Source: Campylobacter concisus (GTDB lineage: Bacteria; Campylobacterota; Campylobacteria; Campylobacterales; Campylobacteraceae). From it: a stretch of DNA of 64,000 nucleotides. Positions 27,421-40,777 of the stretch are shown piece after piece. Made by a program: the position numbers and the translations under genes. The stretch spans positions 62,001 to 126,000 of the forward strand of contig NZ_CABPVS010000003.1 of assembly GCF_902460845.1 (NCBI RefSeq), written 5' to 3'. Every line of letters begins with the position of its first letter. Positions within the stretch are counted from its first letter, which is position 1. The notes under the pieces are model-generated. The model was not told where the DNA came from and searched no databases. It saw nothing but the letters and a program-made list of their open reading frames with translations.

Positions 27421-28047
27421 TTAAAGCGTGTTAAAAACTCTATCGCCAGCATCACCAAGACCTGGAACGATGTAGTTTTTCTCGTTTAGTTTCTCATCAA
27501 TCGATGCCGTATAGACCTCGACGTCTGGGTAAATTTCACTAAATCTCTTTAGCCCCTCAGGTGCAGCGATGATAGAGATAAATTTGATCTCTTTAACGCC
27601 CTTTTCACGCAAGAATTTGACCGCATCTATCGCCGTGCCACCAGTTGCAAACATAGGGTCAATTATGATCGCCATGCGCTCTTTTGCATCTTTTGGAAGC
27701 TTTGCGTAGAAAAACTCAGCCTGCGCTGTCTCTTCGTTTCGCTGAAAGCCCAAAAAGCCCACGCTTGCATCTGGGATGATAGTAAAAACGCTATCAAGCA
27801 TGCCAAGAGCAGCCCTTAAAATGGGGCATATCATCACCTTTGTAGTAAGCCTTTTTGCATCTGCCACCGCAACTGGAGTTTGGACTTTGACATCTTTTAC
27901 CTTTAAATTTCTAGTCGCTTCAAATATCATAAGATAACTGATCTCATCAACTAGCATGCGAAACTGAAAAGGTTGGGTGTTTTTATCACGTAGAATGGTT
28001 AATTTATGCTCGATCAGTGGGTGCGAGATGAGTTTAACGTTTTGCAT
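27421..28047 (-). CDS. upp: uracil phosphoribosyltransferase
   Basis: 208 residues, the standard length. The PRPP loop is seen as IDPMFATGGTAID, and the uracil-binding end is GDAGDRVFNTL. The enzyme salvages uracil to UMP. Gene order malic enzyme-upp on the same strand matches C. jejuni Cj1287c-Cj1286c. Here the ribonuclease/barstar pair and mqnA follow it closely. Confidence 0.95.
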   Translation of the reverse strand: MQNVKLISHPLIEHKLTILRDKNTQPFQFRMLVDEISYLMIFEATRNLKVKDVKVQTPVAVADAKRLTTKVMICPILRAALGMLDSVFTIIPDASVGFLGFQRNEETAQAEFFYAKLPKDAKERMAIIIDPMFATGGTAIDAVKFLREKGVKEIKFISIIAAPEGLKRFSEIYPDVEVYTASIDEKLNEKNYIVPGLGDAGDRVFNTL

Positions 28048-28105
28048 TTTTTATCCTTAAATTTACTATTTTTATAGGGTTTATCTTTACAAAATGCCAA
28101 AAGAG

Positions 28106-28128
28106 TTTAGCCCAAAAATTGGGCTAAA
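28106..28128 (-). terminator. terminator after the malic enzyme gene
   Basis: A ten-base stem (TTTAGCCCAA/TTGGGCTAAA) with an AAA loop lies two bases after the stop of the malic enzyme gene, followed on the minus strand by a short T-rich run. It separates that transcript from upp. Confidence 0.75.
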
Positions 28129-28130
28129 TT

Positions 28131-29384
28131 TTAAAATCCTTTTGCAAGTTTGGCTCTATAAGCCTCAACATCAAAATCTTTTACTCTCGCTACGCCATCT
28201 TCAACTGCAGCTTTTGCAACTGCTGGAGCAACCGCTGTTAGCACACGTTTATCAAATGGTTTTGGGATGATGTACTCTTTACCAAATTTTAGCTCGCTAA
28301 CGCCACTTGCCTTTAAAACCTCAGCTGGCACTGGCTCTTTTGCAAGTTGTGCAAGTGCTCTAGCTGCAGCCATTTTCATATTTTCAGTGATCTTTTTAGC
28401 TCTAACGTCAAGCGCACCTCTAAAGATAAAAGGGAAACCTAGCACGTTATTTACTTGGTTAGGATAGTCGCTTCTGCCTGTACCCATCATTACGTCACTT
28501 CTTACAGCCTCAACGTCCTCTGGATAAATTTCAGGCACTGGGTTTGCCAAAGCAAAGATGATAGGCTCTTTATTCATTGAAGCAACCATCTCTTTTGTAA
28601 GCACACCAGGCTTAGAAAGGCCTAAAAACATATCAGCACCCCTCATCGCATCAGCCAAAGTTCTATCCTCAGTTTCAAGCGCGAACTCTACCTTTTCAGG
28701 CGTTAGGTCTGTTCTTTTTGAGTGAATGACGCCTTTACTATCTATCATAACGATATGTTTTGCACCAAGCGCTTTATACATCTTCGCGCATGCAATGCCA
28801 GCTGCACCTGCGCCGCTAACTACGATCTTTATCTTTGAGATATCTTTGCCAGAAATTTCCATCGCGTTTATCATGCCAGCGCTTGTTATCATCGCTGTGC
28901 CGTGCTGATCGTCGTGCATGACCGGGATATCGACTGCTTCTTGAAGCTTTCGCTCGATCTCAAAGCATTTTGGAGCACGGATATCTTCTAAATTTATACC
29001 GCCAAATGTCGGAGCAAGAGCCTTGCAAATCTCAACGATCTTATCTGGATCATGCTCGTCTAGCTCGATGTCAAAGGCATCAACATCTGCAAATTTTTTA
29101 AATAAAACTGACTTTCCTTCCATAACTGGCTTACCAGCGATAGCGCCGATGTCGCCAAGTCCAAGAACAGCCGTGCCATCGGTGATAACGGCTACTAGAT
29201 TTGCTTTATTTGTATATTTATAAGCTAGTTCATTGTCAGCTTCTATCTCTTTGCAAGGCTCTGCAACGCCAGGCGTATAGGCCATTGAAAGGTCTCTTGA
29301 TGTCTCGCAAGGCGTCTTTACCTTTATCTCGATCTTACCGCCTATGTGGTAGTTTAGTGCTTCTTCTTTAGTTACATGTGTCAT
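28131..29384 (-). CDS. malic enzyme (malate oxidoreductase)
   Basis: 417 residues. It has the substrate loop [15 protein letters not shown], the catalytic and metal-binding stretch [11 protein letters not shown], and a Rossmann motif [11 protein letters not shown] for NAD(P). It decarboxylates malate to pyruvate. The length is that of the short bacterial form without a C-terminal phosphotransacetylase domain. It overlaps gltX by four bases and matches Cj1287c in order and type. Confidence 0.93.
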   Translation of the reverse strand: MTHVTKEEALNYHIGGKIEIKVKTPCETSRDLSMAYTPGVAEPCKEIEADNELAYKYTNKANLVAVITDGTAVLGLGDIGAIAGKPVMEGKSVLFKKFADVDAFDIELDEHDPDKIVEICKALAPTFGGINLEDIRAPKCFEIERKLQEAVDIPVMHDDQHGTAMITSAGMINAMEISGKDISKIKIVVSGAGAAGIACAKMYKALGAKHIVMIDSKGVIHSKRTDLTPEKVEFALETEDRTLADAMRGADMFLGLSKPGVLTKEMVASMNKEPIIFALANPVPEIYPEDVEAVRSDVMMGTGRSDYPNQVNNVLGFPFIFRGALDVRAKKITENMKMAAARALAQLAKEPVPAEVLKASGVSELKFGKEYIIPKPFDKRVLTAVAPAVAKAAVEDGVARVKDFDVEAYRAKLAKGF

Positions 29385-30760
29385 TTTTCTTCCTTTAATA
29401 AATTTTGTATTCTATTTTTCGTCTCGCTACTGCCCACTACTTCAAGCACTTCAAAGATGCTTGGGCTCACGCTTGAGCCAGTTAGCGCTATTCTTAGAGC
29501 CTGAGCTAGGTCTTTTAGCTTTAAGCCATTTTGCTCTAAAAATTTATTTGTTAGCTCCTCGTAGCCCTTTGCGTCAAGGTCGCGGTCTAAAATTTGAGCA
29601 AATTTAGCCAAAATTTCTTTGCTATTTTCATTTATAAATTTAGCCCAAGCTTTCTCATCGTAGCTTTTTGGAGCGTTGATGATCGCATTTGCACTATTTG
29701 CCATTTCGATTAGTGTCTTTGATCTCTCACGGAGCGAATTTAGAAGTAGCTCACCCTTTACCAAAGCCTTAAAATCCACGCCAAATTCAAGCATATCTTG
29801 TGCTAGCCTCTCGTAAGGTAAAGTCTTAATGTAGTGAGAATTTAGCCAGTCAAGCTTTTGAGCGTTGTAAGTGCTTGAGCTTTTGTTGATGTCGTTTGGA
29901 TTAAAGTATTTAAGCATATCCTTAATAGTAAAAATCTCATCATCGCCGTGGCTCCAACCAAGACGAACGAGAAAATTTAAGAGTGCTTCAGGCAAATAGC
30001 CCATCTTTTTATACTCCATAACGTCAGTTGCGCCGTGCCTTTTGCTAAGCTTTTTGCCATCCTCGCCGTTTATCATCGCGACGTGATAAAATTTTGGTAC
30101 CTTAAAGCCAAGCGCCTCGTAAAGAACGATCTGTTTTGGGGTATTTGATAGGTGGTCATCGCCGCGGATGACGTCTGTTACACCCATTAGCGCGTCATCT
30201 ATCACAACTGTGAAGTTATAGGTCGGTGTGCCATCGCTTCTAGCGATGATGAAGTCGTCTAAGATATCTTCAACCTTAAATTTAACCTCGCCCTTTATGC
30301 CATCATGTATGACAATCTCGCCGCTAAGTGGGGCTTTTATACGGATGACTGGCTCTATGCCAGCTGGAGGAGTGCCAGTAAAATCTCTATATCTGTTGTC
30401 ATATTTTGGACGCTCTTTTCTTGCCTCTTGGCTAGCTCTAAGCTCTTCAAGCTCATCCTTGCTCATGTAGCATTTATAGGCTTTGCCCTCATCAAGAAGC
30501 TTTTTAACATACTCTTTGTAAAGATCAAACCTCTTTGACTGATAGGTCACCTCGCCGTCGTGATCTAGCTTGCACCAAGCAAATGCCTCTTTTATGGCTT
30601 GCGTGGCTTCTTCTGAGTTTCGTTTTAGATCAGTATCTTCGATGCGAAGTAAAAATTTTCCATTATTAGCTCTTGCATATAAATAATTATAAAGGGCTGT
30701 CCTAAGTCCGCCTATATGTAGGTATCCAGTAGGCGAAGGAGCAAATCTAGTAACTATCAT
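29381..30760 (-). CDS. gltX: glutamyl-tRNA synthetase
   Basis: 459 residues. The class I motifs are [13 protein letters not shown] (HIGH) near the N-terminus and KLSKRHGA (KMSKS) near residue 240. I chose ATG at 30760 because the family begins [12 protein letters not shown]; the longer frame adds 34 residues of non-conserved sequence. Epsilonproteobacteria usually have two GltX copies, one glutamylating tRNA(Gln). By gene order (between malic enzyme and a SurA-like gene) this matches gltX2, Cj1288c, but specificity cannot be read from the sequence. Confidence 0.93.
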   Translation of the reverse strand: MIVTRFAPSPTGYLHIGGLRTALYNYLYARANNGKFLLRIEDTDLKRNSEEATQAIKEAFAWCKLDHDGEVTYQSKRFDLYKEYVKKLLDEGKAYKCYMSKDELEELRASQEARKERPKYDNRYRDFTGTPPAGIEPVIRIKAPLSGEIVIHDGIKGEVKFKVEDILDDFIIARSDGTPTYNFTVVIDDALMGVTDVIRGDDHLSNTPKQIVLYEALGFKVPKFYHVAMINGEDGKKLSKRHGATDVMEYKKMGYLPEALLNFLVRLGWSHGDDEIFTIKDMLKYFNPNDINKSSSTYNAQKLDWLNSHYIKTLPYERLAQDMLEFGVDFKALVKGELLLNSLRERSKTLIEMANSANAIINAPKSYDEKAWAKFINENSKEILAKFAQILDRDLDAKGYEELTNKFLEQNGLKLKDLAQALRIALTGSSVSPSIFEVLEVVGSSETKNRIQNLLKEEK

Positions 30761-30830
30761 TTTGTGCCTTATTTTTATGTTATAATTGCCCAAAATTATA
30801 TTTACTAAATACTTAAATAAAGGTTTTATT

Positions 30831-31661
30831 ATGAAAAAATTGCTCTTTTTGGCTGCTGGCATGCTAAGTGCTTTAAATTTATATTCGGCTCAGATGATAA
30901 ACGGTATCGCAGCTATTGTAGAGAACGAACCAATCACGCTTTATGAAGTTTATAGCTTAAAAGAGCAGCTAAGAGCTAGTGAACAAGATGCCTTAAATTT
31001 ACTCATAAGAGATAGGCTCGAAGATGCTCAGATAAAAAATTTAAACATTAGCGTAACGCCATTTGAGCTAAACGATAGAATCGAATCAATCGCAAAGCAA
31101 AATGGCATGACAAATTCGCAGTTTAGAAGCTCTATCCAAGCTCAAGGCATGGACTTTTTGGAGTTTAAAAACAACATAGAAAAAAAGATGCTTCAAGAAA
31201 AGCTTTATAAAAGTATCTTGGCTGAAGCTGGCAAAAATGTAAATGAGCAAAAAGCAAAGATGTATTTTGATGCTAATCCTGATAAATTTAAGGTCTTTAG
31301 CACCGCTAGAGTCGTAGTTTATAGAGCAAAAGATCCTGAGCTACTTGAGGCTCAAAAGACAAGTCCGAAGCTACTAGACGGCGTGCAAACACAAGAGGTT
31401 AGTTTGGACTATCAAAGCATAGATCCAAGGCTTGCTGCGATCATCTCAAGCACAAATAACGGTGACTACACACAGCCTTTGCAAGGGCCTGACAGCTTTG
31501 ATATGTTTTTAGTAAAAGAGAAGATCGGCTCATACACACCAAGCTTTGCAGACGTTAAGGATAATGTTATAAATGAGCTTTATCAAGGTGAGCAAGAAAA
31601 ACTTATGGCTGATTATTTTGATAAACTCCGCGCAAAAGCAAAGATTCAAATTCTAAGATAA
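30831..31661 (+). CDS. SurA-like periplasmic peptidyl-prolyl isomerase
   Basis: 276 residues. A signal peptide (LFLAAGMLSALNLYS) precedes a SurA N-domain (MINGIAAIVENEPITLYEV), followed by helices and a parvulin-like region near residues 155-260. It corresponds to the C. jejuni Cj1289 chaperone that assists outer-membrane protein folding. I chose ATG at 30831 since it starts at the signal peptide and has AAAGG ahead; the frame itself is open 15 codons earlier. It is divergent from gltX with about 70 bases between. Confidence 0.87.
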   Translation: MKKLLFLAAGMLSALNLYSAQMINGIAAIVENEPITLYEVYSLKEQLRASEQDALNLLIRDRLEDAQIKNLNISVTPFELNDRIESIAKQNGMTNSQFRSSIQAQGMDFLEFKNNIEKKMLQEKLYKSILAEAGKNVNEQKAKMYFDANPDKFKVFSTARVVVYRAKDPELLEAQKTSPKLLDGVQTQEVSLDYQSIDPRLAAIISSTNNGDYTQPLQGPDSFDMFLVKEKIGSYTPSFADVKDNVINELYQGEQEKLMADYFDKLRAKAKIQILR

Positions 31662-31668
31662 ACTTGGT

Positions 31669-31692
31669 TTTAGCCATCTTTTGGTGGCTAAA
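31669..31692 (+). terminator. terminator after the SurA-like gene
   Basis: An eight-base stem TTTAGCCA/TGGCTAAA with an eight-base loop, seven bases after the stop, is followed by TTTCCC. It is a short but plausible intrinsic terminator. Confidence 0.6.
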
Positions 31693-31721
31693 TTTCCCAC
31701 CTCATTTTACACAGTAAAAGA

Positions 31722-31747
31722 TTACACCGCCAAAGATAGCGGTGTAA
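31722..31747 (-). terminator. terminator after the siderophore receptor
   Basis: A nine-base stem TTACACCGC/GCGGTGTAA with an eight-base loop lies just after the receptor stop and is followed on the minus strand by TCTTTTAC. It ends the receptor transcript. Confidence 0.7.
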
Positions 31748-31753
31748 ATTTAG

Positions 31754-33849
31754 TTAAAACGTATAATGCATATTTATCATGAACGATCTCTCATCACCAG
31801 GTCTTGAGTCTGAACGCCAGTATTTTTTATTTAAGATATTATTTATTGCCAGTGTTATTTGAGCGTGTTCATTAAAGTTATATCCAGCACTTGCATCAAG
31901 CCTTACAAAGCCGGGCAAGTGTTGATCGGTTACGCTTGTTTTATTTACTTGGTAACTATATCTTTTAGAGTACCCGGTTACGCCACTTTCGACATACCAT
32001 TTATCATTTTTAGCATATCTTAAAAAAACATTGCCCTGCCAGTTAGTTGTATTGTTTAGACTAAGTTTTTCATTTAATGGATTTGACTTATCATTTACGA
32101 TGATGGCTCTCATGTATCCAAGTGAGCTTCTAAGATATAAATTTTCATAAATTTGACCCAAGATATTTAGCTCTATACCACGACTTCGCTCTTTACCACG
32201 CTGCGCCCAAGTATATGGATCATTTGTAGGATCTGGTCTATATCTTATATTATTATGCTCGATCTGAAATATCGCTAGGTTTGAGCTAAATTTATTATCA
32301 GCCCATGTGCTTTTTAAGCCGATCTCGTATTGCTCGTTATTTTGTGGTTTTAGATCAAGCATTGACGTATTGTCTGTACTTATACCTATATTTCCACGAC
32401 CACCATAAGGTGCAAAGCTCTTTGAGTATGAGGCGTATGCGGTATGTTCTGGCAAAAAGTCCCACAGTAAGCCTACTCTTGGACTAAAAGAGTGCCCTTT
32501 GTAGCTATTTGTCATATCTGCAATATTTCTTGTTTTAAACTTATAAAAGTCAAACCTACTGCCAAGAAGTAGCCTATATTTGTCATCTAAGCTTATTAGA
32601 TCTTCTAAAAATACTCCATTATTTATAGCTTTGTGTTTGTTGTCGGTCGTAAGCGGCATGTAACCCACACTACCCCAACTTGATCTTGATGCGTATGGAT
32701 TTATGGTCACACTTTTGTCTTTATCGTACCAAAGCCTTGGATGACGAGTTTCTACGCTGTTGTCGTATCCAAAAGTAAGATTATGCTTAAATCTTGTAAA
32801 TTCAAGATCTTTTGTAAGTGTTATAGAATTTGAGAGTGTGTCATTATCAGTTTGTTGTTTAGCATAGTTTTGCTTTAGTCTATTTCCAGGCATGATGGTA
32901 CCACTAAAATAATGATCAAAATTTTGACTAGCTTTTCTGTATCCAAAAACCCATTTTAAATTTAGCTCTTTTGCCAGCTCGGCATTTAGCTCAGTGCGGA
33001 AAAGTGAAGTTTGTCTTCTGTAAAGTCACCATCGTGAGAAAATCCCTTTGTATAGTCGATACCAAGTTTGTCATAGACACTTTTTGTCGGCATTCTATCA
33101 GGTACACGCCAAGCATTATCATATGTGTATTGCGCCTCAAAGCTTACCGTTCCGCCATCATTTGTCACGATAATGCTTGGACTTACCATAAAATTTTTAT
33201 ATTTTACGCCCTCTCTCCATGACTTTCCACGTTCCATATCAGTCGTTAATCTTGCAGCTAATTGATTATTTACTACGTGATTTATATCGATACCACCACC
33301 ATATCTACTCCAGCTGCCAACTCTTCCTGAGAGCTTATAAACAGGCATAAAATTTGCCTTCTTACTAACTAGGTTTACAACTGCGCCGCCATCGCTTCTT
33401 CCATATAAGATCGAAGCTGGCCCTTTTAAAATTTCAACTCTCTCAACATTTGCTGTACTGCGTCTTATCTGGCCAGAGTCTCTAACACCGTCTCTATATA
33501 TATCACCGCCATCAACACTAAAGCCTCTTATCTTGATGCTCTCGCCTCTCATATCATAGCCTGCATCAATACCAGCATTTCCTTCTAGGATACTTGAGAG
33601 ATCATTTGTACCGTAGTTTCTGTTCTTTTGTATATCTATATTTTCGATAGTTTGTGGCGTCTCTTTGTTACTGAGTCCATTTCTATTGATATCCGCACTA
33701 TCATACGCGATATAACCTTTTAGGGTATTTTGCTCCGAGATACCTTCCACCTCGATAGTTGGTAAAACAACTGAATAATCACTGTTATTTGTATCTAAAG
33801 CCCACAGCGAGCTAAAGATCAGTGATGAAGCAAGTATGCTAAACTTCAT
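31754..33849 (-). pseudogene. TonB-dependent siderophore receptor, frameshifted
   Basis: Two frames join to one receptor of about 698 residues. The first (32986-33849) has a signal peptide, a TonB-box-like start and a complete plug (ETPQTIENIDIQ, IKIRGFSVDGGD, VERVEILKGPASILYG). It then stops at HFSALS. One base further along, the sequence continues as FRTELNAELAKELNLKW into the second frame (31754-32893), a complete beta-barrel ending in MHYTF. The break is a run of four A (33000-33003 on the plus strand), where one more base would restore the frame. This is a recent single-base loss, a sequencing error or slippage. A Fur-box candidate stands upstream. Siderophore type (ferric hydroxamate or catecholate) is not determinable. 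Confidence 0.88.
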
Positions 33850-33875
33850 AGAATTCCTTTAGATAAAATTAAAAT

Positions 33876-33890
33876 CGATATTCTATATCA
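33876..33890 (-). promoter_or_regulatory. candidate Fur box of the siderophore receptor
   Basis: On the minus strand the site reads TGATATAGAATATCG, fitting the 7-1-7 Fur pattern TGATAATnATTATCA with three or four mismatches. It is 27 bases before the receptor start, where an iron-responsive operator is expected. Confidence 0.45.
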
Positions 33891-34142
33891 AAATAGCTTA
33901 AAATATTTACGTTATATTGATACTTATTAAACTTTGCTAATTTATTGTTAAAATTTAGTTCGATTTAGAATTATCGTTTGCCAAATCTTAAAACAAAATG
34001 CATTACTATTGCTGCTAAAAAATTTTAAGATTAAGGCTAGTATTTCAATGATCACACATTAACGTGAGCTTTTTGGACTTTTTGATGAGGTGATAGATAT
34101 AAAAAGTGAGTAAATTTGACTGCAAAGGCAGCCAAATTTATA

Positions 34143-35201
34143 TTATGCTTTTTTAGTAAAAACTCCGACATAAATAGCATAGATAAAGCCGATCGCTACG
34201 GCATATGGAGCGTAAGGAGTGATGCCAGCTCCTGAGCTTGCAAGTATGAAGTTGTGGCTTATCGCAGCGCCTGCTCCCATGCCTAAAACAAATACAGCTG
34301 AGCTTAAATTTCCAGCTCCCATTTGCACTAAATGTTTGCCTGGGCAGCCATAACTTAGGCTAAAGCAAAGACCAGCGAGCGTCATACTAAGAAAGTTCCA
34401 AAGAATGTCATTGTGAGCGATAGGCTGACCTTCAAAGCCAAATTTGTATTGATTTAACACTAAATTTGTAATGCTTGCAAAAACAATAACCGAGACGATG
34501 CCATAAAACATTGAAAAATCACGCTCGAAAACTTTACTGATCGCACCAACCGAACAAAATTTGCTTCTTTGCATAAAAACACCAATAACAATGGCGCAAA
34601 TAAGTGAGATAAAGATATTTGCATGCATTGAACCTGGGCCTTTTTCTGAGCTAAATAATGCACCATTATCACCAAGCTTTAAACCAAAAACAAGGGCTGC
34701 TAAAAGCAAAACAGCAATAATTAATGGTAAAAAGGCAACTGGTTTTGTAGTGGCGTCATTTTCAGGTATAACGTAACCATTTTTCTTGAAAAATCGTCCA
34801 ACAAAAACGCCGGCGAATAGACCGACAAAACCAGCAATAGCAGTCATATCTCCGCCGCCAAGGCGCAAAAAGGCTCTCCAAGGGCAGCCCAAAAAGATAA
34901 GGCAACCAATCATAGCAAACACACCTAGAAAAAATCTAGAAAATGCTGCACTGCCAGATACTGGAGTGAAATTTCTACTCCAAAGCAGGCTAGCTAAAAA
35001 GCCTCCGATGATAAGCCCTAAAATTTCAGGTCTTAGATACTGCACTACTTTTGCTTGATGAAAGCCAAAAGCACCTACACTATCTCTTAAAAAGCAAGCC
35101 GCGCAAACACCCATATTTGCTGGGTTGCCAAAATAAACAAGCACTGGGCCAAGAATGCCTAAGCTTGCACCTGCGATGATGTAAAGCACTGTTTTATTCA
35201 T
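34143..35201 (-). CDS. yedE: YedE-type selenium-related membrane protein (FdhT-like)
   Basis: 352 residues with about ten membrane helices in two repeats of the YeeE/YedE (sulf_transp) fold. Conserved Cys motifs lie in loops: GVCAACFLRD, LGCPWRAFLRLGGGD, RSKFCSVGAISK and YGCPGKHLVQMGAGN. These recur in YedE proteins associated with selenium use. The C. jejuni homologue Cj1500 (FdhT) is needed for formate dehydrogenase activity. Import of a selenium or thiol-bound sulfur compound is the proposed role. It stands alone here, divergent from moeA. Confidence 0.83.
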   Translation of the reverse strand: MNKTVLYIIAGASLGILGPVLVYFGNPANMGVCAACFLRDSVGAFGFHQAKVVQYLRPEILGLIIGGFLASLLWSRNFTPVSGSAAFSRFFLGVFAMIGCLIFLGCPWRAFLRLGGGDMTAIAGFVGLFAGVFVGRFFKKNGYVIPENDATTKPVAFLPLIIAVLLLAALVFGLKLGDNGALFSSEKGPGSMHANIFISLICAIVIGVFMQRSKFCSVGAISKVFERDFSMFYGIVSVIVFASITNLVLNQYKFGFEGQPIAHNDILWNFLSMTLAGLCFSLSYGCPGKHLVQMGAGNLSSAVFVLGMGAGAAISHNFILASSGAGITPYAPYAVAIGFIYAIYVGVFTKKA

Positions 35202-35336
35202 GAATATTCCTGTGTATAGGGTAAAATCAAACTGATTTCTTAAACGACATTTTAATAATCATTAAATAAAACAAAGATTAATTTTTTTAAGAGCAAAGTA
35301 GATAAAATATGCAAAAATTTCATAAAAGGGATAAAA

Positions 35337-36536
35337 ATGAAAGATTTTATGAGTTACGCAGATAGCCTAAAAATTCTAAAAGATACTATAAATGAGTGGG
35401 ATAAGGTCGAAAAAGTAGCCATCACGGATGCACTTGATAGAAATATCGCCTACGACGTTGTGGCTGCTGAAAACTACCCAGCAAAGCCAGTCTCAGCGAT
35501 GGACGGCTATGCTTTTGCCTTTAGAGATGGCCTAAGCGAGCTTGAGCTCATCACAGACCTTCCAGCAGGTAGCGACAAAGGGATAGTTATAGAGGGTAGT
35601 AAATGCGTAAAAACCTTCACCGGCTCGCTAATGAGCGAAGGCACTGACACGCTCGTACCAGTCGAAAACGTCGAGGTTAGCGGCTCAAAAATAATCATCA
35701 AAAAGAGCGTGCCAAAGGGTTTTGCTGTGCGCGAAGTAGGAGAAAGCTATAAAAAAGGTGAAATTTTGATCAAAAAAGGCACACGTCTAAGCTACGCTGA
35801 AATCGCACTTCTAGCAGAGCTTGGCCACTTTCACATAAGCGTCTTTATCCGTCCAAGAGTGGCGATACTTGCAACTGGTAGCGAGATAAAAGACCTTGGC
35901 GAGCCATTAGAAAATCCAGCACAAATTCACAGCTCAAATCACGTAGGCATCGCTATGCAGATACGCAAAATGGGCGCAGAGCCGGTCCTTTGCGAGATCG
36001 TAAGAGACAAGGCCGAGCTTGTCGAAAAAGCGATAATAAAGGCACTAAAATCAGCTGATATATTAGTGACGACTGGTGGCATAAGTATGGGGGACTATGA
36101 CTTTGTAAAAGGCGCTTTAAATGAAAATTTTAGCCTTATCATCGAAGGTGCTGCCATAAAACCGGGTCGTCACATCAGAGTGGCAAAGTCAGGCGATAAA
36201 TATATCTTTGCGCTGCCTGGATTTCCGTACTCGGCAATGGTTATGTGTGTGCTTTACGTGAGGGTGCTAATAAATGCGTGGTTTGGTCAAGAAGAGCCAA
36301 AGATCACGGCGATAATGGACGAAGACTATAAAAAACGCTCACCATTTTTAGAATTTACAGCTGTAAATTTAGAAAATCGTGAAGGAAAAAATTTTGTAAA
36401 TCTAAATGGCAAAAAGCTTGGCAGTTCAGCGATCGTAAATAATTTAACAAACAAAGCCGCACTTTTAATGATCCCAATGGATAAAGAATTTCTCAAAAAA
36501 GGCGAGATAGTAGAAGTATTGATGATGCCTTGTTAA
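35337..36536 (+). CDS. moeA: molybdopterin molybdotransferase
   Basis: 399 residues. The N-terminal motif PAKPVSAMDGYAFA is the MoeA substrate site, and the central MogA-like domain has TTGGISMGDYDFV and ALPGFPYSAMVM. MoeA inserts molybdate into adenylated molybdopterin. The product is required for FdhA and other molybdoenzymes, so it belongs functionally with fdhABC. The ATG at 35337 has AAAGGG seven bases ahead. No Moco riboswitch-like structure is visible in the 135 bases before it. Confidence 0.93.
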   Translation: MKDFMSYADSLKILKDTINEWDKVEKVAITDALDRNIAYDVVAAENYPAKPVSAMDGYAFAFRDGLSELELITDLPAGSDKGIVIEGSKCVKTFTGSLMSEGTDTLVPVENVEVSGSKIIIKKSVPKGFAVREVGESYKKGEILIKKGTRLSYAEIALLAELGHFHISVFIRPRVAILATGSEIKDLGEPLENPAQIHSSNHVGIAMQIRKMGAEPVLCEIVRDKAELVEKAIIKALKSADILVTTGGISMGDYDFVKGALNENFSLIIEGAAIKPGRHIRVAKSGDKYIFALPGFPYSAMVMCVLYVRVLINAWFGQEEPKITAIMDEDYKKRSPFLEFTAVNLENREGKNFVNLNGKKLGSSAIVNNLTNKAALLMIPMDKEFLKKGEIVEVLMMPC

Positions 36537-36553
36537 AATTTTAAGGATAAAAG

Positions 36554-37555
36554 TTGAACGCATTAGAAATTCAAACAATTATAGTTTTTCTGCTAATGGC
36601 ATCACTTGCCTTTGGAATAGATCTTTTTGCTCATAAACATGATGAGAAAATTTCACTAAAACAAGCTGGCATTTGGTCTATTTTTTGGATAGGAGTTTCG
36701 GTACTTTTTGGCATATATTTATATTTTGAGCGAGGCAGTGAAATAGCAAGTCTTTATTTTGCAGGATATGCGCTAGAAAAGTCGCTCTCAGTAGATAATC
36801 TTTTTGTGATGATGGCGATTTTTTCATGGTTTAAGATACCTGAAATTTATCGCCACAGAGTGCTTTATTTTGGCGTTATAGGAGCTATGATATTTAGGCT
36901 CATCTTTGTAGCCGTAGGTACAATGCTTTTTGCCATCTCGCCTTGGATGGAGCTAATATTTGCGGCAATAGTCGCATATAGTGCCGTAATGATGATAAAA
37001 AAAGATAAGTGTGATGAGGATATAAAAGATTATTCAAACCACATAGCTTATAGGGCAGTTTATCGCTTCTTTCCGGTTTTACCACAGCTTTTTGGACATA
37101 GCTTTTTTGTTAAATTTAGCGAAATTTCTAAGCAAATTTCAGATAGTCAAAAAACTACTCTTAACGATCAAATTTTAAGGCTAAAAGCCACTTGGATAGC
37201 AACACCATTATTCTTGTGTCTTTGCGTGATTGAGCTAAGCGATGTGATATTTGCTTTTGATAGCGTTCCGGCTGTCATTGCTATGAGCAAAGATCCTGTG
37301 ATTGTTTATTCAGCGATGATATTTGCGATACTTGGGCTAAGAACGCTTTATTTTGTGCTTGAAGCACTCAAAAATTTTTTAAAGTATTTAGAAATTTCTG
37401 TGATCGTGCTTTTATTTTTTATCGCAGTAAAGCTAGCTGTAAATGCGACTGCTCATATCTTTCATCATGGTTTTGAAATTTCTACACAAATTAGCCTTTT
37501 TATCATTCTAGCCATTCTTGGAGTTGGGGTCGTAGCAAGTTTGGTTAAAAAATAG
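36554..37555 (+). CDS. TerC/Alx-family membrane protein
   Basis: 333 residues and about nine membrane helices. The conserved Asp/Glu-rich helices of TerC are present: GYALEKSLSVDNLFVM and LIELSDVIFAFDSVPAVIA in form (here CVIELSDVIFAFDSVPA). TerC/Alx proteins export manganese or protect secreted proteins during metal exposure. The start is TTG with AAGGA in front. It follows moeA by 17 bases and may share its transcript. Confidence 0.9.
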   Translation: MNALEIQTIIVFLLMASLAFGIDLFAHKHDEKISLKQAGIWSIFWIGVSVLFGIYLYFERGSEIASLYFAGYALEKSLSVDNLFVMMAIFSWFKIPEIYRHRVLYFGVIGAMIFRLIFVAVGTMLFAISPWMELIFAAIVAYSAVMMIKKDKCDEDIKDYSNHIAYRAVYRFFPVLPQLFGHSFFVKFSEISKQISDSQKTTLNDQILRLKATWIATPLFLCLCVIELSDVIFAFDSVPAVIAMSKDPVIVYSAMIFAILGLRTLYFVLEALKNFLKYLEISVIVLLFFIAVKLAVNATAHIFHHGFEISTQISLFIILAILGVGVVASLVKK

Positions 37556-37675
37556 CCACCACAAAAGTATGCAAGCTAAAGTTAGGCAAGGTTAAAATTA
37601 AAAATTTATAAGTATAGAGCTTTATATTTTGGTGTCTAAATTTTTTAGAATCTTGCTTGCTTGTGCAAAAATTTA

Positions 37676-38238
37676 TTACTGTATATTTATGCTGCCGGCT
37701 GGAGTTGGCATATCGCCTTTTTCATCAGCAAATGGTGGCCCTTTTTGAAGCAAAGTGGTGATCTCAGATGCTACTTTTGGATCCATTTTTGCCATGATAG
37801 TTGATATCTTTTTGGCATCAAGAGCATAAAGTATGGTGGCCGCGTTTGATCTAGGCATTTTAGAGAGCACCTCAGCTGCCGCGCCATCTTTCATCTTAGA
37901 ATACGACTCATTGACTTTATCACTAGTCATTGTGCGAAGTTCTTTTAAAATTTTCTCATTTTTGGCGACCACTTCATCGATCTCTTTGCGTTTTTGCTCG
38001 ATTACTTTCATTGTCGCATTTAGGTCAGCTTCTTTTTTGGCAAGCTTTTTATTGTTTTCTTCATAGGCTGCTGCCGAGCTTGCGCGAAATACTTCTAAAG
38101 CTTGGCGCTGTTCATCTATGACCTCAAGTTCCTTCGAAATTTCTTCTTTTCTAGCTTCAAAAATTTGCGTACAATCAACTGGCACTTCAAAACAAAATGC
38201 AAAATTTAAAATAGTTAAGAGTAATAAAACCGCTCTCA

Positions 38239-38239
<1 letters not shown>
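37676..38239 (-). CDS. MotE-like periplasmic coiled-coil protein
   Basis: 187 residues: a signal peptide (AVLLLLTILNFAFC), a long charged coiled coil at about 28-110, and a C-terminal helical domain resembling the MgtE N-domain/MotE (LSKMPRSNAATILYALDAKKISTIMAKM). MotE-type proteins chaperone or localise the flagellar stator protein MotB. The C. jejuni counterpart is Cj1496c, in the same order after the FliJ-like gene and purA. I chose ATG at 38239, which overlaps the stop of the FliJ-like gene; a GTG codon stands just before it. Confidence 0.75.

Positions 38240-40776
<2,537 letters not shown>

Positions 40777-40777
<1 letters not shown>

Noticed and set aside
29381-30862. Longer 493-residue form of GltX
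   Set aside because: The added 34 residues precede the conserved start [12 protein letters not shown], and this region should contain the promoter for the divergent SurA-like gene.
32986-33849. Short stand-alone protein made of signal and plug domain
   Set aside because: The sequence continues without loss of similarity in the next frame, ending as a full barrel, so one frameshifted gene explains both parts.
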